Positions 50,354 through 58,582 of a DNA stretch of 64,000 nt are shown in pieces. The stretch lies in contig DAOUHZ010000161.1 of the NCBI GenBank assembly GCA_034428455.1, positions 1 to 64,000 on the forward strand, given 5' to 3'. Both the position numbers and the translations under genes were made by a program. The notes below the pieces were generated by a model that saw nothing but the letters and a program-made list of their open reading frames with translations, did not search any database and was not told the DNA's origin. Source of the stretch: Bin87 sp034428455 (GTDB taxonomy: Bacteria > Chloroflexota > Dehalococcoidia > Lucifugimonadales > UBA3495). Numbering within the stretch: position 1 is the first letter of the stretch; every line of letters starts with the position of its first letter.

Positions 50354-51661
50354 GTGCGCGGTCTTTCGTACCGCCTGAACTCCGCCCGGGAACCAGACGA
50401 CCCGGGCGGTGTCTTCTACGGATGGTGGGTGCTCTCTGCTGCGGTTGTCCTGGGATTCGTCGCTTTTGGTGTGGTGATCCCCGGATACCTGGCGTTTTCG
50501 GTTCTCGTCCGCAGTGAACTCGGTCTGACTTCTGGTCAGTCTGCCTTCGTGGTGGGAGCCGCGTGGGGCGTGGGCGACGTAACGTCGCTGGCAGCCGGGT
50601 GGCTGGCCGACCGTTACGGCGCGCGCCGCTTGATCCTGGCCGGGGGCCTGCTCTCCGGACTGGGCTTCGCCGCGCTGGGTTTCGCTGACTCCTTCTGGGC
50701 CATCGTGGCAGCCTATTCCGTAGTAGCTTCAGTGGGCCGCGGTCTCGGCATCTTCCCGACCCTGATGACTGTGGTCAACCAGTGGTTCGAACAGCGCAAG
50801 GCCTTCGCCCTGGCGGTGATCAATACTGCGGTCATGGGCGGAGCGGCGGCCATCCTCCCGGCGCTCAGCGCCTCCGCAGACCATTTCGGTTGGCGGGCCA
50901 CTGCAATGGTCGCCGGCATCCTGGTGTGCATCCTGACCATCCCGGCCGCTGCGATCATCCGCAGTCGACCCGAGGATCTGGGCCTGCAACCCTACGGCGC
51001 CGGCGCGACCGATTCAACACCGTCCCGGCGAGGCTCCAGGCTGGCCGGCGGCGCCGGCTCTCCGCGGCTGGACTACTCTGCATCCCAAGCGCTGGTGACG
51101 CTGTCCTTCTGGGCGCTGACGGTGGGCGCGGCCCTGCGCACGGTTCCGTCGGACGTGCTGGTTATCAACCAGATTCCCATCCTGATCTGGAAAGGCGTGG
51201 CCGAAGAACGCACCTCCACCTATCTTTCAGTCACCTACTTCGCCACCATCCCGGCCCGGTTCGGCATGGGACTCGCCGCCGCCTGGGCGTCGCCCCGCCT
51301 GTTGCTGAGCGGAGCCATGGCCCTGGTCGCCCTTTGCTCCGTCGCCGCCCTGCTGCTGGACGGGGACACGGTGGCCTGGTTCCTGATCGTTTCCTCGGCC
51401 ACCGGACAAGGCGTAAGTTCCCTGGCCTGGATCACCGTGGGCGAATACTTCGGCCGGCGCAGCTTCGGGACGCTGGTGGGAGTGATGACCCTGTTTTACG
51501 GCGTCAGCGGTCCCATCGTCCCGGCAGCGGCGGGATGGGTCTTTGACCGCACGGGCAGCTTCGTACCCGTCCTGATGGCCGTCGGAGCGCTGCAGGTGAT
51601 ATCGGCCGGCGCGTTCCTGCTGGCCAAACGGCCCGGCAACCCCGCGCCAATAGAAGGATAG
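50354..51661 (+). CDS. Major facilitator superfamily transporter
   Basis: 435 aa, 12 predicted helices in two halves. GWLADRYGARRLILAGGLL is the MFS motif A (DRxGxRR) between helices 2 and 3. Overall closest in layout to monocarboxylate/oxalate-formate antiporter-like carriers (VNQWFEQRKAFALAVINT, ALSASADHFGWRATAMVAG). Likely a proton-coupled importer or antiporter of small organic acids. Starts at GTG 50354. It may be co-transcribed with the cupin gene. Confidence 0.85.
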   Translation: MRGLSYRLNSAREPDDPGGVFYGWWVLSAAVVLGFVAFGVVIPGYLAFSVLVRSELGLTSGQSAFVVGAAWGVGDVTSLAAGWLADRYGARRLILAGGLLSGLGFAALGFADSFWAIVAAYSVVASVGRGLGIFPTLMTVVNQWFEQRKAFALAVINTAVMGGAAAILPALSASADHFGWRATAMVAGILVCILTIPAAAIIRSRPEDLGLQPYGAGATDSTPSRRGSRLAGGAGSPRLDYSASQALVTLSFWALTVGAALRTVPSDVLVINQIPILIWKGVAEERTSTYLSVTYFATIPARFGMGLAAAWASPRLLLSGAMALVALCSVAALLLDGDTVAWFLIVSSATGQGVSSLAWITVGEYFGRRSFGTLVGVMTLFYGVSGPIVPAAAGWVFDRTGSFVPVLMAVGALQVISAGAFLLAKRPGNPAPIEG

Positions 51662-51889
51662 CGACACTGAGCCGGACATCATCGCGGAGCGCACGCCGGG
51701 TCGGGATCGAGGCTGGCGTCATCCATTACGGACTGTCAGTATTGCTCATCACCGGCGGCATCGAGGTCAGGTGCGGCGCGCAATCTATGGCCCCCGCAGC
51801 ATTTAGGGTTGTGCAATCTTTCGTGGTATATTTTGGTTGTTCCGCAGCATTGTGATGTTTCCAGTGGGCATTGCCCGGGGGAGAAGATT

Positions 51890-52225
51890 ATGCCTGACTT
51901 CCTGCATGGCTTGGGCCTACCAAACGAGTTGGTTGTAGATTTCATGGTTGCCGCGGAAGAACGAGGACTGTCTCCTGACGAGTACGCAGCAGATCTGTTG
52001 GTGCGGGCTTTTCGGCTTGGGGTTGGCCGGCCGGGACGAACGTTTACCGTGCCGGCGACTTCCGAGGGACTTTTCCGGCAAGATGGCTTTCGCGTGGTAG
52101 GGCGCTGAAACGGTGAAGTGGAGTTTGCTTCTTCATCCGGGCTGTCGTTCGAGCAGGCTTCCGACGCCTTGCTGGACGCTATTCTTGCCGATAACGAGTC
52201 GCGTGAGATGTACTTGACGAAGTAG
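51890..52225 (+). pseudogene. VapB/AbrB-like antitoxin with in-frame TGA
   Basis: ATG 51890 (behind GGGAGAAG) opens a 72-codon frame (VDFMVAAEERGLSPDEYAAD, LLVRAFRLGVGRPGRTF) ending at TGA 52106-52108. The same frame continues uninterrupted for 38 more codons with EFASSSGLSFEQASDALLDA and NESREMYLTK, ending at TAG 52225, 5 bases before the PIN gene. The second part looks like the toxin-binding C-terminus of an antitoxin, so the TGA is probably a nonsense mutation; two adjacent short genes are the alternative. Paired with a PIN-domain toxin that is frameshifted. Confidence 0.5.
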
Positions 52226-52230
52226 CTGTC

Positions 52231-52649
52231 GTGCGGGTAGTGGCGGATACCAGCGCGTTGCTAACGCAGGCACGAAGCGGCTTGCGCGATAGCCCGTTAT
52301 GGCGCGGTTTTGCCTCAGGCACACTGGTGCCATTGGTTTGCGAAGACACCTACCGGGAGTTTCGTCGGAAACTGGCCGAATGTCGGTTAGGATTGTCCGT
52401 GGGCGTACAGACCGAGATATTGGCTGAGTATTTGTCGTACGCTGAGTACGTGGAAAAGGTGCCTCAAGGGTATGATTACGGTCTGAGTGGGTAGACCGGG
52501 TGATGCTGGACTTGGCGTTATGGCGTGAAGCCGATGTTCTCATTACGCTGGATGACGCTTTGCTCAACCTGGACGGTAAGGGTCACTTTGACCTGAGGAT
52601 AATGCGGGTGGGGGAATTCATGTCGAAATTCGGCTCGGGAAAGCAGTGA
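52231..52649 (+). pseudogene. PIN-domain toxin (VapC-like), frameshifted
   Basis: GTG 52231 opens MRVVADTSALLTQARSGL (first catalytic Asp) through to GYDYG; the frame stops at 52494. In the +1-shifted frame from about 52483 the missing second half follows: EWVDRVMLDLALWREADVLI, TLDDALLNLDGKGHFDLRIM and a stop at 52647-52649, with the C-terminal acid pair in TLDDALL. Together they make a whole PIN RNase. The break is a one-base shift near 52483. With the antitoxin also interrupted, the module is likely decayed. Confidence 0.6.
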
Positions 52650-52772
52650 AAAAGAGGCCCGCTTCCGGTAACGACCGTCCTCCCTGACCAACAACCTGGC
52701 ACATGAGAACAAGCGGCCAAGTGCTTTTGGCCCGTTACCGGTTGGTCATATTGTTTTAGGCTGGACAATGGA

Positions 52773-52800
52773 CCAGGGGCGACCAATCGGCCGCCCCTGG
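52773..52800 (-). terminator. Hairpin after the monooxygenase gene
   Basis: CCAGGGGCG pairs with CGCCCCTGG across 10 bases, 26 bases beyond the minus-strand stop of the monooxygenase gene; no T-run. Confidence 0.55.
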
Positions 52801-52825
52801 AGTTCTGAGCACAGGGCTACGAGCG

Positions 52826-54460
52826 TCAGTCCAGCGTGAACCCTTCGTAGCCGTTGGCTGCCACCTCGGCGCGCTTGGCCCGCATGACCGGCGCGGTGTC
52901 CGGCGCGGTCAACAGCACCCGGGCCTTGCCGGGGATATTGGCGCCGACGAACCAGGAATCGGCCTGGGTGCGCAGGATGTTCTCGCTGTCCTCCCTCATG
53001 TGCCGCACCCACGCTACCTCAGCTTCGGAAGTAGCCATGATCCGGTTATGGCCGCTGTCGCGCACGTGGGCGATGGCGTCGGTGACCCACTCGACCAGCG
53101 GCTCGGCAGAACGTGGGAAATTGCCCACGGAGGCGGCGTTGATGGTGAAAAGGTTGGGGAAGCCGTAACTGGACATGCCCATGTAGGTTTGGGGGCCGTT
53201 GGCGAACTTTTCCTTGAGGACCTCGCCGCCGATACCCTGGATGTGGATCAGGTTGAGCGGGCCGGTAACGGCGTCGTAGCCGGTGGCGAAGATGATGACG
53301 TCTAGCTCGTGCTCGCTGCCGCTCTCCAGCTGGATCCCGCGGGGGGTCAGGCGGGCGATGGGGTCTTCACGGACATCGACCAGCAGGACGTTGTCGCGGT
53401 TGTAGACCTCGTAGTAGCCGCTCTCGCAGGGCAGGCGCTTGGAGCCAAACATGTGGTTCTTCGGCACCAGCTTCTCAGCAACCTCCGGGTCGTGCACGCG
53501 CTCGCGGATCTTGTTGCGAACGAACTCGGCGTAATCCTCGTTGGCCTCGCCGGGCATCATGATGTCGTAGAAATTGGACAGCCACTTCTTGAAGCCCGGC
53601 TCGGCCCAGAGGCGTTCGTACTGCTCCAGTTTCTCTTCTTCCGAAACCGCCAGCGCGGAGCGGGTGTCGAACTCGTGCATGAAAGAACCGGGGGTGGCCA
53701 GGCACTGCTCGAAAATCTCGGGGTAGTGACTCTTGATGTAGTCCTGGGTCTCCCGGTCGATGACGGCGTTGCGCAGCGGGACGCAGTAGTTGGCGGTGCG
53801 CTGGAAGACCGTCAGGTGGGCGACTTCGCCCACGATCTCCGGGATCAACTGGACGGCGGTCGCGCCGGTGCCAATGACGCCCACGCGCTTGCCGGCCAGG
53901 TCCATGCCTTCCTTGGGCCAGCGGTTCGTGTGACACCAGGCTCCTTCGTAGCTGTCCAGGCCCTCGAACTCAGGCACGTAGCGCGCCGAAAGGATGCCGA
54001 TGGCGGTGATGACGAATTGAGCGCGGGCCTGGTACCCGTCATCCGTCGTGATCTGCCAGCGGTTGCTCGTCTCGTCATAGACCAGGGACGCCACCCGGGA
54101 GTTGAAGCGGATATCTTGGCGCAGGTCGAACTTGTCAGCCACGTAATTGAGGTAGCGCTCGTTCTCTGGTTGAGCGGAGTAATGCTCCTTCCACTCCCAC
54201 TCCTGCAGCAGCTCCTCGGAGAATGAGTACCCGTAGGTGTAGCTCTCGGAGTCGAAGCGGGCCCCGGGGTACCGGTTCCAGTACCAGGTGCCGCCCACGC
54301 CGTCACCCTCCTCCAGGGATCTAACCGAGAACCCCAGCCGGCGCAACCGGTACAGAGAATACAACCCGGTGACCCCGGCGCCGATGACGATAACGTCAAA
54401 TTCCTCCACGCCTCCGGCGGAATGTCCGTTGGAAGACGTCTGCTGCAACGACGTAGTCAT
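52826..54460 (-). CDS. Baeyer-Villiger-type flavin monooxygenase
   Basis: 544 aa. FAD-binding GAGVTGLYSLYRL, the BVMO fingerprint as YEGAWCHTNRWP (FxGxxxHxxxW with Tyr for Phe, about residues 168-179), NADPH-binding GTGATAVQLIPE and the C-terminal FATGYDAVTGPL motif. Uses NADPH and O2 to insert oxygen into ketones, giving esters or lactones; cyclohexanone and phenylacetone monooxygenases are characterised relatives. ATG 54460 follows CAGGAGGGTTTTT. A TATAATCGGCC element on the minus strand (54524-54514) likely starts it. Divergent from a two-domain barrel protein. Confidence 0.9.
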   Translation of the reverse strand: MTTSLQQTSSNGHSAGGVEEFDVIVIGAGVTGLYSLYRLRRLGFSVRSLEEGDGVGGTWYWNRYPGARFDSESYTYGYSFSEELLQEWEWKEHYSAQPENERYLNYVADKFDLRQDIRFNSRVASLVYDETSNRWQITTDDGYQARAQFVITAIGILSARYVPEFEGLDSYEGAWCHTNRWPKEGMDLAGKRVGVIGTGATAVQLIPEIVGEVAHLTVFQRTANYCVPLRNAVIDRETQDYIKSHYPEIFEQCLATPGSFMHEFDTRSALAVSEEEKLEQYERLWAEPGFKKWLSNFYDIMMPGEANEDYAEFVRNKIRERVHDPEVAEKLVPKNHMFGSKRLPCESGYYEVYNRDNVLLVDVREDPIARLTPRGIQLESGSEHELDVIIFATGYDAVTGPLNLIHIQGIGGEVLKEKFANGPQTYMGMSSYGFPNLFTINAASVGNFPRSAEPLVEWVTDAIAHVRDSGHNRIMATSEAEVAWVRHMREDSENILRTQADSWFVGANIPGKARVLLTAPDTAPVMRAKRAEVAANGYEGFTLD

Positions 54461-54518
54461 AAAAACCCTCCTGTTGACTGGTGACACGCGTCGGCCAAAA
54501 AGTTAGTACGGTGGGCCG

Positions 54519-54524
54519 ATTATA
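54519..54524 (-). promoter_or_regulatory. -10 box of the BVMO gene
   Basis: Minus strand TATAAT followed by CGGCC, the same block that precedes P450-2, P450-3 and the repeat leader at 49799. No clear -35. 59 bases before the start codon. Confidence 0.45.
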
Positions 54525-54612
54525 CACCCCTGACGAGCGTACCGCGCTCGGTTTGTCCAACTGCCCACCTCCGTCGTGCCAACCCTACCGAGGCAGGCCG
54601 TCTCCGAACCCG

Positions 54613-54624
54613 GTGCTATACTGC
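54613..54624 (+). promoter_or_regulatory. Extended -10 promoter element
   Basis: GTGCTATACTGC, identical to the blocks at 20010 and 61803; 56 bases ahead of the tandem-barrel gene. Confidence 0.55.
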
Positions 54625-54679
54625 CGCCAAGCTGACAGCATGATGCCGCCACTCGGCGGACACAGAAATGGAGCAGAAC

Positions 54680-55354
54680 ATGGCGACGAAACGTAAAGGC
54701 GACGGCCTGCTTCTGGTGTACAGCGACGTGGCGCCGGAGCACGACGAGGAGTACAACCGCTGGTACAACGAGGAACACATTCCCGAGCGTCTGTCGATAC
54801 CGGGCGTACTCGATGCGGCACGCTACCAGGCGGTCCAGGGCGGCCCTAAGTACCTGGCGGTCTACGAGCTGGACAGCCACGAAGCCTGGTACTCGGACGA
54901 GTGGCAGAAGTGGCTCAAGGAGCCAACCGAGTGGTCCCGACGCATGTCCCCCAGCGTCATCGGCACCGAGTACATTCGCAACCTGTACAAGCGGGTGCAT
55001 CCCGACGAATTATCGGAGGAGACGGCCGAAGCCGGCATGTCTCCGCTGCTCCTGGTGGGCCGTATGGGAATCCCGGAACATCTCGAAGAGGCGTGGAACG
55101 ACGCCTACAACAACGAGCGGCTGCCTATGGCGCTGGACATCCCCGGATATATCCGTGCCCGACGGTTCCAGGCGGTGATGGGCGAGCCCAAATACGCGAC
55201 GGTCCACGAGATGGAGTCGCTGGAAATTGCGGAAAGCGACGCCTGGCGGAACTGGAGCCAGATCGTCACACCGGTCTGGACCCACGAGGTGCGCCCGCAC
55301 ATGATCCACGGCGAAGGGTCGCCCGGGGTTTACCAGCGCATCTTCCCGGAGTAG
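54680..55354 (+). CDS. Tandem dimeric alpha-beta-barrel protein (DUF4286/EthD-like)
   Basis: 224 aa made of two similar ferredoxin-like halves: LLLVYSDVAPEHDEEYNRWY, NEEHIPERLSIPGVLDAARYQAV in the first (residues 10-105) and LLLVGRMGIPEHLEEAWNDA, YNNERLPMALDIPGYIRARRFQAV in the second (120-215). Such domains form beta-barrels that bind small aromatic or oxidised molecules and act as monooxygenases, isomerases or carrier proteins. Fusing two halves replaces the usual dimer. ATG 54680 has GGAG 8 bases upstream (inside a possible earlier ATG at 54668). Divergent from the BVMO, suggesting shared substrates. Confidence 0.75.
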   Translation: MATKRKGDGLLLVYSDVAPEHDEEYNRWYNEEHIPERLSIPGVLDAARYQAVQGGPKYLAVYELDSHEAWYSDEWQKWLKEPTEWSRRMSPSVIGTEYIRNLYKRVHPDELSEETAEAGMSPLLLVGRMGIPEHLEEAWNDAYNNERLPMALDIPGYIRARRFQAVMGEPKYATVHEMESLEIAESDAWRNWSQIVTPVWTHEVRPHMIHGEGSPGVYQRIFPE

Positions 55355-55409
55355 CCTTTTGTCAATCCGCCCCGCAGGCTGTAACATTAAGTTATCGGGG
55401 AGGTGGGTC

Positions 55410-55802
55410 ATGACAACGCCCAACGTGCGAAGCGGGGGCGCGGAAGCAGAACCCGTGCCGGCTCAAGTCAACGATGCGAGTCGCCAGACTGACCAGCCCA
55501 GTGGCGCTGGCAATTCGGAGAGCCGGCTGGACAAGTCTTCCTGGCTCAATTACATACTAATCGGAGCAGGCGTCACAACCACATTGGGGGTGATTACGCT
55601 GCTCTGGGGCAGTGCGCAGAATGGCCCCATCATTATGTTGCTAGGAGCGTGCCTGCTTTCAGCCGGCACTTTGGGCTGGCTAGGGGCGTTCATCTTTTTG
55701 ACCTGGTTGCTGATACGGGAGATCGGGCCGCTAGTTTGGCGCGGACTGAAAAGCGTCCGTCAATTCTTTCCAAAATTCAATTCCAAAGGCAAGGAGCAAT
55801 AG
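55410..55802 (+). CDS. Two-TM membrane protein of unknown function
   Basis: 130 aa. A disordered Ser/Gln-rich N-terminus (residues 1-45) is followed by two helices (about 50-68, LNYILIGAGVTTTLGVITLL, and 75-105, IIMLLGACLLSAGTLGWLGA) and a basic tail. ATG 55410 follows GGGGAGGTGGGTC. Its last 72 bases overlap, on the other strand, the end of a second small membrane protein gene. No family recognised. Confidence 0.6.
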   Translation: MTTPNVRSGGAEAEPVPAQVNDASRQTDQPSGAGNSESRLDKSSWLNYILIGAGVTTTLGVITLLWGSAQNGPIIMLLGACLLSAGTLGWLGAFIFLTWLLIREIGPLVWRGLKSVRQFFPKFNSKGKEQ

Positions 55803-56012
55803 CAGGGCCAGTATAATGGGTCGCAGACACGCCAACCAAAGCATTACCGAGCGGAGTACACCTGAACTGGCTCCCAGAGGCAGCTGCTGGTTGCGAGCCG
55901 AATGCAAGGTGGCATAAACGGTTAGCGCCAACGATTCCGTTACGACCGCTACGATAACAATCGTCTGGTAATCGAGCGGCAGTTGCGAGATTATTTCCGC
56001 CAGCTGTTTCAT
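55731..56012 (-). CDS. Small membrane protein (93 aa), two TM segments
   Basis: Helix 1 at about 15-35 (YQTIVIVAVVTESLALTVYA) and helix 2 at 60-80 (LRPIILALLLLLAFGIEFW). Begins 2 bases after the stop of the acyl-CoA-dehydrogenase-like gene (TGAATATG), so it is probably translationally coupled with it. Overlaps the 3' end of the convergent gene at 55410-55802 by 72 bases. No RBS of its own. It may be a membrane partner, or a chance frame. Confidence 0.45.
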   Translation of the reverse strand: MKQLAEIISQLPLDYQTIVIVAVVTESLALTVYATLHSARNQQLPLGASSGVLRSVMLWLACLRPIILALLLLLAFGIEFWKELTDAFQSAPN

Positions 56013-56014
56013 AT

Positions 56015-57181
56015 TCAGGTATACAGCGAGGCAGTCGTCTCCGCGCCCATCAAGACCTGGCCACCGTATTCAAAGTTGTTGGGCAGACCCGATATGTGCT
56101 GGCCGCTCACGTGCAGGTCGCGGAAGAACCGCTCCAAACCCACCGAGCGGTGGATGGCGTTGGTGCCGGCAACGCTGAACAGCCGGTCCACAACTTCCAC
56201 GGAGCGGCGGATGGCATGGGTTATGGCCAGCCGCGCCCGAACGGCCCGCTCCATAAGATCGGGCATTTGGCGCACCTGGGCATCCCACATGCTGCCCACA
56301 GCATCCAGCACGTAGGTGCGCGCCCCGTCCAGAATGGCCTCGCATTCCCCGTAGGCGATCTGCACGTAGGCACGATCCCGCAGCAGCGTTGGCGAGTTGG
56401 TGGTTCCGGCTCCCGTGGCCAGCTCGTGAAATGCGTTCATCGCGCCGCGAGCCATGCCCAGCGCGTTGGCGGCGGCCAGCGTCCAGCTGATGAGGATCGC
56501 AGTTTGGGCCGGGTTGTACAGCGGCCCGGGATGATACGACGGGTCGCCTCGCCGGTAGGAATGGTGCGCCGGCACGAACACGTCGGAATACTCGCAGTCG
56601 TTGCTGGCGGTGCCGCGCATCCCCAGGGTGGTCCAGTTGTCGATCACCTTGCCCGCGTCGACCGGCGCCACCACCACGCGCATGGCCGGACTGCCGTCGT
56701 CGTTCCGCGCCGGAGATCCGTCCTGCTTCAGGAGACGGCAGTTCAGGAACAGGGCGGTGGAATGGTCGATACCGCTGAGGTAATTCCAGCGACCATTGAT
56801 GATGTACCCACCCTCCGTGATGGTCGCGGTCCCCTCGGGCCGAGCCGAGCCGGAGCCCAGCATGGCCGGCGGGTCACCGAAAATCTCTTTGACCGCATCC
56901 ACGGTGAGACGAGCCAGGGCCGCGGTGATCGCGCTGCCGTTGAACACGCACCAGCCTGCGGATCCGTCGGCTTGGGAAATGATTTCCACCACCCGGAACG
57001 CCGTGAGCGGGTCAAGTTCCGGGCCGCCCAGAGCCTGCGGCGCGTAAAGGCAGAACAGGTTGTGCGCCGCCATCCGTTCAGCCAAGTCGGGAGGCAGCTG
57101 ACACTCGGCGTCGATTCGATCAAGGTTCGCCAGGATTTCCGGCGCCAAACTTTCGGCTATACGGACCAAATCTTGGGGCAT
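56015..57181 (-). CDS. Acyl-CoA-dehydrogenase-like flavin monooxygenase
   Basis: 388 aa with the acyl-CoA dehydrogenase fold (N-terminal helices, central beta domain TATITEGGYIINGRWNYLSG, C-terminal helical bundle). The start LAPEILANLDRIDAECQLPP and LPPDLAERMAAHNLF match group D flavin monooxygenases (HsaA/HpaB-like) as much as dehydrogenases; the catalytic-base Glu of the dehydrogenases (near the C-terminus, ARTYVLDAVGSMW region) is not evident. It may hydroxylate an aromatic substrate with FMNH2 supplied by a reductase. Start ATG 57181. An adjacent coupled membrane ORF follows. Confidence 0.78.
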   Translation of the reverse strand: MPQDLVRIAESLAPEILANLDRIDAECQLPPDLAERMAAHNLFCLYAPQALGGPELDPLTAFRVVEIISQADGSAGWCVFNGSAITAALARLTVDAVKEIFGDPPAMLGSGSARPEGTATITEGGYIINGRWNYLSGIDHSTALFLNCRLLKQDGSPARNDDGSPAMRVVVAPVDAGKVIDNWTTLGMRGTASNDCEYSDVFVPAHHSYRRGDPSYHPGPLYNPAQTAILISWTLAAANALGMARGAMNAFHELATGAGTTNSPTLLRDRAYVQIAYGECEAILDGARTYVLDAVGSMWDAQVRQMPDLMERAVRARLAITHAIRRSVEVVDRLFSVAGTNAIHRSVGLERFFRDLHVSGQHISGLPNNFEYGGQVLMGAETTASLYT

Positions 57182-58007
57182 TGAGCGGCTCCATCGGTAA
57201 TGAGGTGCCGGACATTATAGCCGTGGGCCGTCAACGTCCCATCGGCGGATGACCCCGGCAACGATGGATGCCCGCTCACGTCCACCCGGTCTGGCCCGAA
57301 CTGGCATTGCGAGCGAAGCGCGGCGCTCTCGTCCGGGTAACAGACATCGCTCCGACAAGCAATCAAATCCCGTTCATCCTGTTTATCCTGTTCATCCATG
57401 CAAAGCCAAACCGGCTCCACTTGCGGACCGACCTTCTTGACAATGCCGAACATGCGTTCCTATACTGTATCCATCACGTGAAATATCAGCCATCGCCAGA
57501 GGTCCCACGGGTCGTTCGCGGCCACCCCGTCAGCATCAAAATCGCAAATCCCTGTCCCGAGCGACCATCGTCCGCCCGTTTCTCAGCGGCGTGGTCATCC
57601 CGGTGACACAGCGACAGTCCACTCGCTGCGTTCTGCACGACCCCCGGGTTGTCAACGGTTCCAGTGGGCAAAAATACCTTGCGTAACCCCGGCCGTGGGG
57701 CTGACACCGACCTGCAAACCCTCTGGCAGCGCTGTACCAACCAACAACCGGACCCAGCAGAAAGCGAGAAAGCCATCAAGCAGCCAATGAACCAACAACC
57801 CTCACGGATGCCCTATTCCCATCAAACAGTCATTGCAACCCCGCACGCGATACGGGAGTGGCAGTCTCGTCGCTTGCTGTGCGCTCTCCAGGCAACGAAA
57901 TCGCCCCACCGGTGCGCTCTTTGAGATACCAAAATGGGTACGCGTCAGCGGATGCCCGGTCTGTACGCCTACAGGCCGGCGGCCTTACAATGTATACCCG
58001 GCGCTGG
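57182..58007. other. Intergenic, repeat-derived DNA
   Basis: 826 bases without a supported gene. Decayed pieces of the MITE-like element are recognisable at 57304-57345 (GGCATTGCGAGCGAAGCGCG) and around 57858-57915 (GCAGTCTCG...CGAAATCGCCC), and the 18-base motif at 57933-57950. The direct neighbour downstream is tRNA-Ser. Confidence 0.55.
57933..57950. repeat. Dispersed 18-bp motif copy near the tRNA gene
   Basis: AATGGGTACGCGTCAGCG, matching the consensus AAANTGGGTACGCGTNAG except for the first base; follows a decayed MITE-like core. Confidence 0.55.
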
Positions 58008-58095
58008 GGAGGGATGGCAGAGTGGACGATTGCGACGGTCTTGAAAACCGTTAACCCTCACGGGTTCGTGGGTTCGAATCCCACTCCCTCCGCCA
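58008..58095 (+). tRNA. tRNA-Ser (anticodon UGA), CCA encoded
   Basis: The acceptor stem GGAGGGA pairs with TCCCTCC, discriminator G, then CCA (58093-58095). Anticodon stem ACGGT/ACCGT holds the loop CTTGAAA with anticodon TGA (58042-58044). The T arm has GGTTCGAATCCC, and there is a long variable arm (CCCTCACGGG), as in class II serine tRNAs. Confidence 0.95.
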
Positions 58096-58112
58096 ATCGG
58101 GCGACAGCCCGA

Positions 58113-58556
58113 TCACCACTGCAAGCCGGGCTCCCGTTCCTGCAACAGTTCTCCAAACAGCGTCAGGACCTGATCGATGCGCAGCACGACGATGGCGCCG
58201 ACGCTGCCCTCCAGGTAGCGTTCGTTCACCAACCCCGATGCCAGCAGCCGCTCAGTCATGTCCTCTAAGACCTGCCCGTCGCGATGCACGCTGGCGGTGC
58301 AGCGGAACTTCCAGCCGGCGTCCTTATCGGTGTTGCGAAACAGGACGATGACCTTCGGGTTCGCCTCGATATGCTCCAGCGGGTTCCGTCCGGTGCGGTC
58401 TCGGTAAATCAGCGTATCGTCGCCCACGGTGAGCACCGTGCCGATGTAGCCGCAATTGGGCGTGCCGTCATCGGAAGCGGTTCCCACAATGCACGGGTAG
58501 CCGTCGTCCCGCGCCCGGTTAATCAGGCTCGACATTTCCTCGGTCAGCTGAATCAT
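58113..58556 (-). CDS. Pyridoxamine-5'-phosphate-oxidase-family (PPOX) protein
   Basis: 147 aa split-barrel flavin-binding fold: LTEEMSSLINRARDDGYPCI, GTPNCGYIGTVLTVGDDTLI, LEHIEANPKVIVLF, VHRDGQVLED. Family members bind FMN or F420 and act as oxidases or reductases of small substrates. ATG 58556 has GAGGGG 7 bases upstream and gives the usual start (MIQLTEEM); ATG 58586, overlapping the upstream stop (ATGA), is the alternative, so translation is coupled. Follows the MetE-like gene in an operon. Substrate unknown. Confidence 0.8.
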   Translation of the reverse strand: MIQLTEEMSSLINRARDDGYPCIVGTASDDGTPNCGYIGTVLTVGDDTLIYRDRTGRNPLEHIEANPKVIVLFRNTDKDAGWKFRCTASVHRDGQVLEDMTERLLASGLVNERYLEGSVGAIVVLRIDQVLTLFGELLQEREPGLQW

Positions 58557-58582
58557 CTCAAACCCCTCAGGCAGCCGGGCAA

